A stretch of 5,363 nucleotides of DNA. Source: Lachnospiraceae bacterium. GTDB taxonomy: Bacteria > Bacillota > Clostridia > Lachnospirales > Lachnospiraceae. The DNA lies in assembly GCA_009774395.1 (NCBI GenBank), contig VSNQ01000205.1, forward strand, positions 1-5,363, read 5' to 3'. The notes under the pieces are model-generated. The model was not told the origin of the DNA. It saw only the letters and a list, made by a program, of their open reading frames with translations, and made no database searches. Shown one piece after another: positions 1 to 5,230 of the stretch. The stretch's first letter is position 1. Each line of letters begins with the position of its first letter. The translations under genes and the position numbers were made by a program.

Positions 1-141
1 GATGCTTCTCCAGTTAAAGAGATTATCGCACAGATTTCGGGACTTGTAAAAACGCTAGATTATTCATCGCTTACTTTTCTTCATGAAACAACCCTATTTT
101 ATTTTCTAAATACTGTGTTTTTTCACAACTGTTATCGGTGA
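1..141 (+). CDS. Possible C-terminal end of a gene entering from the left edge
   Basis: A reading frame open from base 1 ends at TGA 139-141 and encodes 46 residues beginning DASPVKEIIAQISGLVKTLD. That first part looks like normal helical protein, better than the other frames here. The last third, from about residue 32, is aromatic and odd, and it lies in the 46-base sequence that recurs at 1457-1502. The original gene may therefore have been truncated or fused to repeat DNA. I do not recognise the family. So short an open frame could also occur by chance, since other frames over the first 90 bases are open too. The start lies outside the window. Confidence 0.25.
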   Translation, partial: DASPVKEIIAQISGLVKTLDYSSLTFLHETTLFYFLNTVFFHNCYR

Positions 142-147
142 TTTTGC
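102..147. repeat. 46-base direct repeat, copy A
   Basis: This sequence begins TTTTCTAAATACTGT and ends GGTGATTTTGC. It matches 1457-1502 at 42 of 46 positions with no gap. Similarity falls off sharply at both ends. Read on the minus strand, one frame gives KITDNSCEKTQYLE, like KITDNTCEKRQYLE in copy B. A second frame gives AKSPITVVKKHSI and then a stop, like AKSLITLVKNDSI and a stop in copy B. The four mismatches show no clear codon-position bias, so coding origin is undecided. Confidence 0.8.
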
Positions 148-561
148 CGAATCTATTTCTTTTGCTTTAATTTCTATTTTTAACGCCTGCAAAAGAACGA
201 CCGCCATATCACCTTTGATACAACGGCCGCTCTACTGAAATTCGTTATCCAATTTTTCTCCTCTTTCTCGGCTTCTTCTACCATATAAGCTTTTTATAGA
301 AAGTTTTTACTTACTTTGCCCTCTACCTACTTCTGATTTCAAGTGATGCATTTTAAGATGCCTTGGACTCTAAGATATTTCTATATTTCTTGTATTTATA
401 CTTCCTTTCTTACTAAAAATATCTGTTACACAAAGTTCTTTGTAGATAAAAGCCCCTGTTCATGCGAAATCTTTATTCAAGTTTTCTCTCCATGCAAAGT
501 CTTTTCCTCTCCAAACTTTCAATGTTCCACTTTCTTAGATTATCCTCTTGTTTTGATAATT
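148..561. other. Gene-free, pyrimidine-rich stretch
   Basis: No convincing gene is seen on either strand. A 33-codon minus-strand frame (ATG at 205-207, stop at 106-108) has a purine-rich AAAGGTGAT directly before the ATG. That is too close for a normal ribosome site, and the frame runs into repeat copy A. A plus-strand frame at 343-579 is Cys-, Phe- and Ser-rich, has no ribosome site, and reflects the T-rich composition. From about 430 onward faint 14-17 base pyrimidine-then-purine blocks appear, which may be a decayed extension of the tandem array that is clear from 562. Confidence 0.6.
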
Positions 562-989
562 TCTATTTTCGATAACTGATATCTCGAATAAATCTTATCC
601 CCGACAACTTCCGCTTCCGATAATTCTATCCTCAATAGTTTATATCTCTATAAAGTCTTATCTTTAACATTTTCTATCTTGACTAAATCTTATTTTTGAT
701 GCTTTCATCATAAATAATTCCTATCTTGATAGCCTTTGTCTTAAATAATCCCTATCTTCGACAGCTCCCATCTTGACTCTTATCTAAAAATAAGTCCTAC
801 CCTCAACAGTTCCCATCTTTAATGATCTTTATCTTTGATATTACAATCATAAATAACTTCTATCTTTGATGACTCCTATCTTAGATATGCCTTAAATAGA
901 TACCTCTTATTCTCCATATTTCTATTTCAAATAAATCCTATCTTCGATAAATTCTGCCTTTCAAGATACTTCTATTTTTGAATAGATGC
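562..989. repeat. Degenerate tandem array, about 27 units of 15-16 bases
   Basis: The stretch splits by eye into consecutive units, mostly 15-16 bases (range 14-19), with approximate consensus TCCTATCTTTGATAAT. Clear units include 593 (TCTTATCCCCGACAACT), 719 (TCCTATCTTGATAGCC), 750, 811, 858 (TTCTATCTTTGATGAC), 874 and 936 (TCCTATCTTCGATAAAT). Mean spacing is close to 15.9 bases. Each good unit carries a small dyad, TATC-N3-GATA. The unit length is not a multiple of three, lengths vary, and stops are frequent on the minus strand, so the array is probably non-coding. It resembles an old minisatellite or an array of protein-binding sites. It is not a CRISPR, because there are no conserved repeats separated by unique spacers. 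Confidence 0.7.
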
Positions 990-1456
990 TACTTTGCTAT
1001 CCGTTAATCGTTTGGCTCTTATTCTCTTTACTCTGTTTCTCAGAATACGCTTCCGACACTTTGATTTTGCTTATATTGCGCTGGCGTCCTCTTTTCCAGC
1101 ACCGCCGTATTCTACTAACTTCACTTTGTTTTGATTTCCTGTCTTTAACTACTATTCCGAAATACGCTGCTTAATTTCCTTTGCCTTGCATACTTAATGC
1201 CTTGGCTCTTATAATTCTCATATTGATTAAGGGATTTCAGCTTCGCTAAATTCAGGGTTCTTACCTTACCAAGGGACTCGCCTCCTTCTATTTTGCTCTA
1301 TGCATATTGTTTTTGGTTTCCAGATAGCACTTGGTATCTATCTTCAAATGCTTCACAAAAGCTTTTCCTCCTCTTACCTGTCTTGATTTGGTCTTTTGTG
1401 TTTCTGTAATTGTATAATAGCACTCCATTTCTAATTTGGCAAGTAGTTTTGTGATT
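990..1456. other. Gene-free stretch with traces of older duplication
   Basis: No supported gene is present. TTGGCTCTTAT occurs at 1012-1022 and again at 1202-1212, and a related GCCTTGGACTCTAA occurs near 360-373, hinting at older duplications. On the minus strand a frame of roughly 45 residues reads through GKVRTLNLAKLKSLNQYENYKS (about 1142-1280) without a usable start. A plus-strand frame at 986-1174 is Leu- and Phe-rich but lacks a ribosome site. A minus-strand 85-codon frame at 1288-1545 could begin only at a TTG with a weak, distant Shine-Dalgarno sequence. It shares its KITDNTCEK part with repeat copy A and may be a fragment of a decayed gene. Confidence 0.5.
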
Positions 1457-1502
1457 TTTTCTAAATACTGTCGTTTTTCACAAGTGTTATCAGTGATTTT
1501 GC
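1457..1502. repeat. 46-base direct repeat, copy B
   Basis: This is the second copy of the sequence at 102-147, in the same orientation about 1.36 kb away, with 42 of 46 bases identical. On the minus strand it encodes KITDNTCEKRQYLE inside a longer open frame that continues as EKITKLLAKLEMECYYTIT, a charged, possibly helical segment. The two copies bracket the gene-free zone and the tandem array. They could be remnants of one duplicated small gene or the edges of an old duplication or insertion. Confidence 0.8.
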
Positions 1503-1603
1503 ATAATAATTTCTGAATATTCAGACAATTTGTTCGTAAAAGCAATTAAAAGTAATTCCTTGCAGGCAATATAAGCCATACAAATAGCACAATCCATCGA
1601 GTA

Positions 1604-1670
1604 GGGAAGAGCCATCTTCCCCCTATGCGCCGCTTCTGCGGCATATTTCCACTGCATGGGACTGCGCATA
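1604..1670. repeat. Cluster of strong hairpins (structured repeat-like element)
   Basis: Two inverted repeats lie almost end to end. The first is GGGAAGA-GCCA-TCTTCCC at 1604-1621, with a perfect 7-bp stem and a 4-base loop. The second has outer arms TATGCGC (1624-1630) and GCGCATA (1664-1670), also perfect, and overlaps an inner GCCGC-TTCT-GCGGC hairpin at 1629-1642. The local GC content is higher than in the flanks. Together with the terminator palindrome directly to the right, this makes about 95 bases of dense structure. It may be a dispersed repeat, part of an RNA, or the 3' trailer of the folD transcript. I do not recognise a named RNA family. Confidence 0.5.
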
Positions 1671-1697
1671 AAAGAAAAAGAGAAGATTAATCTTCTC
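1668..1697 (-). terminator. Intrinsic terminator facing folD
   Basis: GAGAAGATTAATCTTCTC (1680-1697) is a perfect 18-base palindrome, able to form a 7-bp stem with a TTAA loop. On the minus strand it is followed directly by TTTTTCTTTTAT. The other side has no T-run, so it works for leftward transcription only. It lies about 120 bases past the folD stop and is the best candidate for ending that transcript. A weaker hairpin, GCCGC/GCGGC (1786-1805) followed by four T on the minus strand, lies nearer the folD stop. Confidence 0.6.
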
Positions 1698-1818
1698 CTA
1701 CTTCCGTTATGACGCACCCTGCAACGCCTTAGCTGGTTATTACTTCTGCACAAATCTGTACAAAAAGCTTCACAATCTCAAAACTGCCGCTTTGCTGCGT
1801 GCGGCTGGCACAGCTATA

Positions 1819-2655
1819 CTAATTTATTGCATTAACGCAATTATACATAAGCATGGCAATGGTCATAGGACCGACGCCGCCGGGCACAGGTGTGATTGCA
1901 CTGGTATGTGATGCTGCTTTTTCAAAATCCACATCTCCACAAAGCTTATTGTTTTCGTCGCGGTGAATGCCGACATCAATTACAACAGCGCCTTCTTTAA
2001 TATACGTATCATCCACTAATTTCGGCTTTCCAATCGCAACAATTAAAATATCTGCTTGTCTTGTTATCTCCTTAATCTCTTTCGTGCGCGAATGGCAAAT
2101 CGTAACCGTGCCATTTTCCTGTAACAGCAAAAGCGACATTGGTTTTCCCACAATATTGCTCCGCCCCAAAACAACACAGCGTTTCCCTTCAATCTCAATC
2201 TGAGAACGCTTTAAAAGCTGGATAATGCCAAGCGGCGTACAAGAAACAAATCCCTTGCTTCCCACACACAATGCACCGACATTGCGCATATGAAAACCGT
2301 CCACATCTTTATCTGGTGAAATGGTTTGGATAATTGTTTCCTCATCAATATGCTGTGGCAGCGGCAATTGCACTAAAATTCCATTTACCTTTTTATCTGC
2401 ATTTAATGCCTTTACCAAATCCAATAAGTCCTCTTGTGTTGTATCCTCTGGCAGTTCATACGATAGAGAATCAATCCCAATATAAGCGCAGGCTTTTTTC
2501 TTATTCCCAACATAAACGCTTGAGGCTGGATCATTTCCTACCTGTATTACTGCAAGGCAAAGTGTCTTTCCGTCTGCTTTCAAGGCTGCTACCTGCTCCT
2601 TTAATTCCTCTTTAATTTCCTGTGCTATTTTCTTTCCATCTATTATCTGATACAT
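1819..2655 (-). CDS. folD: Bifunctional methylenetetrahydrofolate dehydrogenase / methenyltetrahydrofolate cyclohydrolase
   Basis: FolD interconverts 5,10-methylene-THF and 10-formyl-THF in the cytoplasm through an NADP-dependent dehydrogenase step and a cyclohydrolase step. It supplies one-carbon units for purines and formyl-Met. The 278-residue product has the usual family length and is complete. Visible signatures are YVGNK with Tyr48 and the catalytic Lys52, VQLPLP with Gln96 at 95-100, PDKDVDGFH with Asp119 at 114-122, the Rossmann dinucleotide motif VVLGRSNIVGKP at 161-172, and the C-terminal PGGVGPMT at 258-265. The N-terminal half is the folate catalytic domain and the C-terminal half binds NADP. 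The ATG at 2655 is preceded by AAGGAG at about ten bases, and the sequence from MYQIIDGK onward is the normal family start. The gene stands alone, with a likely promoter near 2780-2805 and a terminator near 1680. Nothing appears damaged. Confidence 0.97.
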   Translation of the reverse strand: MYQIIDGKKIAQEIKEELKEQVAALKADGKTLCLAVIQVGNDPASSVYVGNKKKACAYIGIDSLSYELPEDTTQEDLLDLVKALNADKKVNGILVQLPLPQHIDEETIIQTISPDKDVDGFHMRNVGALCVGSKGFVSCTPLGIIQLLKRSQIEIEGKRCVVLGRSNIVGKPMSLLLLQENGTVTICHSRTKEIKEITRQADILIVAIGKPKLVDDTYIKEGAVVIDVGIHRDENNKLCGDVDFEKAASHTSAITPVPGGVGPMTIAMLMYNCVNAIN

Positions 2656-2703
2656 TGCAATACTTCTCCTTCCTTATCTTATCGCAGCGGTTCTGCTTTC
2701 AAA

Positions 2704-2721
2704 ATAGGAGTTTTTTCCTAT
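2704..2721 (-). promoter_or_regulatory. Small hairpin in the folD leader
   Basis: ATAGGA-GTTTTT-TCCTAT is a perfect 6-bp inverted repeat with a 6-base loop. It would form in the folD leader about 50 bases ahead of the start codon. On the minus strand the loop is A-rich and no T-run follows, so it is not a normal terminator. I see no match to the tetrahydrofolate riboswitch as I remember it. It could be a leader stability element or chance. Confidence 0.35.
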
Positions 2722-2777
2722 AAAAATGGATTATCCGTACCCTAATATCAAGACTCTATTGAAGCCGCGATGTTTTT

Positions 2778-2806
2778 ATCATACCACAAAACGGCAGAAT
2801 ATTCCA
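2778..2806 (-). promoter_or_regulatory. Probable folD promoter (extended -10)
   Basis: On the minus strand TGGTATGAT gives an extended -10 (TG-N-TATGAT, five of six to TATAAT; -10 at 2778-2783). A 17-base spacer separates it from a weak -35, TGGAAT (2801-2806). The extended -10 compensates for the poor -35. The leader would be roughly 115 bases, containing the hairpin at 2704-2721. There is no experimental support, and other AT-rich hexamers nearby are possible. Confidence 0.45.
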
Positions 2807-2960
2807 TTTATTTATCTATTTTTTTATATGACGATGGTTTGCTTATATTCCTATTTACGCCCCATTTGATTTTGGCGCACAGTTTTTCATTAATTTGATA
2901 GACGAATGGATTGTAGCTTACTTGTTACTGTTCACACAGTGCTTAGAAAGCATTATACTA

Positions 2961-3154
2961 AGGAACTGTTAACAAATTACTCATGACAATTACTTGTCTA
3001 AATGTCCACCTGCGGCATTAGAAAATCTTGACATAAGGCATTGCTCTTTATGCCTTTGCCTCCTATGCCTGCGATTTTCTTCTAATTACAAGAGATTTGC
3101 ATAGGAACATTTATACGGCATACTTGTCACACAAGTAATTTCTGAACAGTTCCT
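2961..3154. mobile_element. MITE-like foldback element, 194 bp
   Basis: The 21-base ends at 2961-2981 (starting AGGAACTGTT) and 3134-3154 (ending AACAGTTCCT) are inverted repeats matching at 19 of 21 positions. Further paired arms are nested inside: TGACAA 2984-2989 with TTGTCA 3124-3129, TAAATGT 2999-3005 with ACATTTA 3107-3113, AGAAAATC 3020-3027 with GATTTTCT 3073-3080, and a central AAGGCAT/ATGCCTT hairpin at 3035-3056. The whole unit can fold on itself. There is no open frame for a transposase. CTAA occurs at both borders (2958-2961 and 3153-3156), which could be a short target duplication overlapping the ends; TA alone is also possible. It fits a non-autonomous element moved by a transposase encoded elsewhere, and it sits between genes without breaking one. 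Confidence 0.75.
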
Positions 3155-3230
3155 AATCGTCGAAAAGGCTAAGGCTAAGCATAACAATATGCACACAGAC
3201 GCACAAAGGAAAATTGCATTTTGCAAGAGA

Positions 3231-3285
3231 TTTGCCCCTCATTCAGTCAGCGTGGCTCCACTACGCCTCCCTTATTCGGGGCAAA
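3231..3285. repeat. Imperfect inverted repeat between the foldback element and the PfoR-like gene
   Basis: The arms TTTGCCCC (3231-3238) and GGGGCAAA (3278-3285) pair perfectly over 8 bp. The inside is partly complementary, with GCGT/ACGC and GTGG/CCAC near the centre. Neither side has a T-run typical of a terminator. It could be a second small repeated element or a transcript-end structure for the leftward operon. A smaller TTGCA-TTT-TGCAA hairpin lies just left at 3214-3226, followed on the minus strand by TTTTCC. Confidence 0.45.
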
Positions 3286-3310
3286 ATTTATACAAACTGT
3301 AGCGCACATC

Positions 3311-3347
3311 TGACAAAAAACAGGTTTTAAACAGGTTCTTATAGAAC
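3311..3347 (-). terminator. Weak terminator candidate after the PfoR-like gene, with an 11-base tandem repeat
   Basis: On the minus strand, shortly after the stop codon, GTTCT-ATA-AGAAC (3335-3347) can form a 5-bp hairpin. T-rich DNA follows, including six T about 15 bases further on. In between, AAACAGGTTTT (3318-3328) and AAACAGGTTCT (3329-3339) form a tandem duplication with one mismatch, seen on the plus strand. The stem is short and the T-run is distant, so real termination may occur elsewhere, for example near 3214-3285. Confidence 0.25.
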
Positions 3348-3355
3348 AGCACATA

Positions 3356-4423
3356 TTATATATTAAGTTTCATATCGCCGTCTGTTATCCACTTTTTTTT
3401 GCGCATAAATTCTGATACTGCCAAGGCAATGATTGCAGGCAATACAAAATGCATCAATCCTATTTGAAATAATGCCATTCCTGCGGACATACCACCCTCT
3501 ATCATTGTTTGATATGCGTTAATTTGCCCTACTAATCCCGCAGTTCCCATCCCGGAGCCAGTCGGGTTATTGGACATTTGAAACACCATTGTAGAAATCG
3601 GGCCTAAAACTGCACTAGCAATAATCGCCGGAAGCCAAATAATCGGTTTTTTCACAATATTTCCGATTTGCAGCATACTAGTACCAAGCCCTTGCGCCAA
3701 AAGCCCGTTTACTTTATTTTCCCGGAAAGAAGCTACCGCAAAACCAACCATATTGGCACAGCATCCGACAGTTGCCGCACCTGCTGCAATACCATTCAGC
3801 CCAAGAATAATCCCCAGCGCTGCGGAGCTAATCGGCAATGTTAAAATAATTCCCATTAATACAGACACAATAATTCCCATTAAAAACGGTGCCTGAATCG
3901 TGCCCCAGTTAATAATAGAACCAAGCCATGTCATAAAGGCTGAAATCGGCGGACCTAAAATTAATCCCACCGCTGAACCACTGACAATGCAGACAAATGG
4001 TGTTACCAAAATATCGACCTTCGTTCTGCCAGACACCAAACGACCTATGTAAACACCCACAATTGCCGCAATAAACGCCCCCAACGGCTCACCTGGCCCT
4101 GCAAAAACCATTGCACCCTCTACCAACACAGTTCCAGCTATAATCTTGCTTGCAAAAGCACCTACCATACCCGTCGTTGCCGCTGACAACGTTACAAGGG
4201 GACTTTCTTTCAATTTCACTGCTACGCCGCAGCCGATTCCTGCGCCTGTTATTGCTGCGGCTACCTTTCCCATCATATACAGATAATTTCCGATACTCCC
4301 TGGTATCAGCAGCCCAATCTGCTGGATAATGGTACCAATAATCAGCGTAGCAAACAAGCCAGATGCCATTCCGCTTAATCCATCAATAAAAATCTCATTT
4401 AATCGTTTCTTAATTGTTTCCAT
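3356..4423 (-). CDS. PTS EIIC-like membrane protein of the PfoR family, candidate NiaR-controlled transporter
   Basis: The 355-residue product is strongly hydrophobic, with roughly eight to ten membrane segments (about 17-40, 52-70, 76-98, 114-131, 138-158, 180-232, 261-281, 315-338) and a short basic C-terminus. Gly/Pro-rich motifs GPGEPLGAF (109-117), TLPISSAA (195-202) and NPTGSGMGTAGLVGQ (286-300) fit the PTS_EIIC_2 family, which includes clostridial PfoR. No EIIA or EIIB partner is present in the window, so sugar phosphotransfer is doubtful. The ATG at 4423 was chosen because AGGAGGAG lies at 4427-4434; an upstream GTG at 4444 would place that site inside the gene. It lies 72 bp downstream of niaR on the same strand, with an operator-like dyad between them. 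From memory, SEED uses a role named for a nicotinate-regulated transporter (BH3254) that may be this family. A niacin or precursor transport role is therefore an inference from context, not from a recognised substrate motif. Confidence 0.85.
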   Translation of the reverse strand: METIKKRLNEIFIDGLSGMASGLFATLIIGTIIQQIGLLIPGSIGNYLYMMGKVAAAITGAGIGCGVAVKLKESPLVTLSAATTGMVGAFASKIIAGTVLVEGAMVFAGPGEPLGAFIAAIVGVYIGRLVSGRTKVDILVTPFVCIVSGSAVGLILGPPISAFMTWLGSIINWGTIQAPFLMGIIVSVLMGIILTLPISSAALGIILGLNGIAAGAATVGCCANMVGFAVASFRENKVNGLLAQGLGTSMLQIGNIVKKPIIWLPAIIASAVLGPISTMVFQMSNNPTGSGMGTAGLVGQINAYQTMIEGGMSAGMALFQIGLMHFVLPAIIALAVSEFMRKKKWITDGDMKLNI

Positions 4424-4451
4424 ATTCTCCTCCTGTACTGACACTATGTAT

Positions 4452-4468
4452 TGACAACTGTCTTGTCA
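4452..4468. promoter_or_regulatory. Candidate NiaR operator before the PfoR-like gene
   Basis: TGACAA-CTGTC-TTGTCA is a perfect 6-bp inverted repeat with a 5-base centre. It lies in the niaR-transporter spacer about 18 bases upstream of the transporter's ribosome site. TTGACA/TGTC-type words like these resemble what I recall of NiaR sites in Firmicutes, but I cannot check the exact consensus. The minus strand carries CTGACA nearby as a possible -35 with no good -10 at the right distance. The dyad could therefore cover an internal promoter or act as a roadblock. Confidence 0.55.
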
Positions 4469-4495
4469 GCCAAAAGCAAGAATACCACACTTTTC

Positions 4496-5017
4496 CTATT
4501 TAAGCAAGTACCCTTTTGCATTTAATTCCAATTCTATTCTATCTAGTATCTCCTCCGTGCCTGCTTCCACAGTGTGAAAATGGATGCCGTCTGTCAATGT
4601 GCACAGCGGATTTGTTCGAAATTTCTCTACCTTTTCCACAAAAGCCTGTACATCCGCGCGACTGTAAATAATTAAGTCTGCCGCAATCTGCCCATAAATG
4701 TCATGCTCCACCACCACATCCAGAATATGCCCGCCATTATCTACAATTGTGTTTAGTTCGTCGGGAATTTGCTTATTTGTATGTTTCACTTTATAGGTTC
4801 TTCTCCTACACAGGGCATTTTCATTTTCTATAAACAAAATATATCCTTTATTTGTCGAAAGGATATTTTTATCTGTAGCACGCAAAAGCGCAATATCCTG
4901 TACCACTATCTGACGGCTGACCCCTAGCTGCTTTGCCAGTTCTGTTCCCGTCACTGCCTGTTTGCTGCTGCGCAAAATTTCAAGGATTTTTGTTCTTCTT
5001 ATATCACCTTCTGACAT
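4496..5017 (-). CDS. niaR: NiaR-type transcriptional repressor of niacin/NAD genes (HTH plus 3H domain)
   Basis: NiaR (YrxA) proteins bind nicotinic acid and repress genes for NAD synthesis and niacin uptake. The 173-residue product has an N-terminal winged helix-turn-helix of the HTH_11 type (about residues 7-60, recognition region TGTELAKQLGVSRQIVVQDIALLRA). A C-terminal 3H domain follows (about 74-170). Putative metal ligands are His79, Glu87, His146 and His148 in GIHFHTVEA, closely matching the spacing I recall for the Thermotoga protein TM1602. The family motif VEHDIYGQI occurs at 103-111. ATG 5017 is preferred because GGGGGAGA precedes it by about five bases and MSEGDIRR leads straight into the first helix. 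An upstream ATG at 5071 would add 18 residues without a good ribosome site. The gene probably heads an operon with the PfoR-like transporter and may repress itself. Confidence 0.93.
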   Translation of the reverse strand: MSEGDIRRTKILEILRSSKQAVTGTELAKQLGVSRQIVVQDIALLRATDKNILSTNKGYILFIENENALCRRRTYKVKHTNKQIPDELNTIVDNGGHILDVVVEHDIYGQIAADLIIYSRADVQAFVEKVEKFRTNPLCTLTDGIHFHTVEAGTEEILDRIELELNAKGYLLK

Positions 5018-5080
5018 CTTTTCTCCCCCTGCGTGCCTTACACGCATACCAATCAAAAGGGGATGTCGCATTAAACTTTG

Positions 5081-5109
5081 ATTCTACAAGATATAGTGAA
5101 AACACTCCA
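5081..5109 (-). promoter_or_regulatory. Proximal niaR promoter candidate
   Basis: On the minus strand TAGAAT (5081-5086, five of six to TATAAT) is preceded by a 17-base spacer and a weak TGGAGT (5104-5109). The start codon lies about 64 bases further on. The spacer contains CACTATAT, whose reverse complement ATATAGTG appears in the second, distal promoter candidate. The match is modest and could be chance in AT-rich DNA. Confidence 0.3.
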
Positions 5110-5181
5110 TGGCGTTATAATATCTTGTATCTATTTTCCTTAAAGCGCCAACCCCTTCATTCCCTTGCTTTTCCCATGGTT

Positions 5182-5230
5182 TATTACACTATATTTTATC
5201 AATAAATTTGGATAAACGCAATGTGTAATA
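5182..5230. promoter_or_regulatory. Nested inverted repeat upstream of niaR, overlapping a distal promoter candidate
   Basis: The outer arms TATTACAC (5182-5189) and GTGTAATA (5223-5230) and the inner arms TTTATC (5195-5200) and GATAAA (5211-5216) are perfectly complementary and nested. On the minus strand the region also contains TATAGT (5188-5193), 17 bases after a weak TTTATC (-35, 5211-5216). The dyad would thus straddle a possible niaR promoter with a leader of about 170 bases. It could be a regulator site, but the sequence differs from the dyad at 4452-4468. Confidence 0.4.

Noticed and set aside
562..989. CRISPR array or pentapeptide-repeat protein gene
   Set aside because: There are no identical repeats with unique spacers. 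The unit length drifts around 16 rather than exactly 15, stops interrupt the minus-strand frames, and no A-(D/N)-L-X-X pattern is seen.
1288..1545. Minus-strand 85-codon frame with charged segment EKRQYLEKITKLLAKLE
   Set aside because: It starts only at TTG with a weak, distant Shine-Dalgarno sequence. It may be a gene remnant, so it is described under the gene-free stretch and repeat B rather than called a gene.
1490..1753. Minus-strand 87-codon frame rich in Arg, Met and Cys
   Set aside because: It runs straight through the terminator palindrome and the hairpin cluster, has no good ribosome site at its first codon, and does not resemble a folded protein I know.
1967..2615. Two plus-strand open frames opposite folD (1967-2203 and 2334-2615)
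   Set aside because: They are antisense shadows of a clearly real folD gene.
2656..2780. Tetrahydrofolate riboswitch ahead of folD
   Set aside because: The leader lacks the GC-rich multi-stem sequence I remember for that class; only one small hairpin is present.
2938..2954. Hairpin AGTGCTT-AGA-AAGCATT as a terminator
   Set aside because: It has a short stem with a G-T wobble, no T-run on either side, and no gene ending nearby.
4933..5205. Plus-strand 90-codon frame overlapping the niaR start
   Set aside because: It is antisense to the niaR HTH region, lacks a ribosome site, and continues into promoter DNA.
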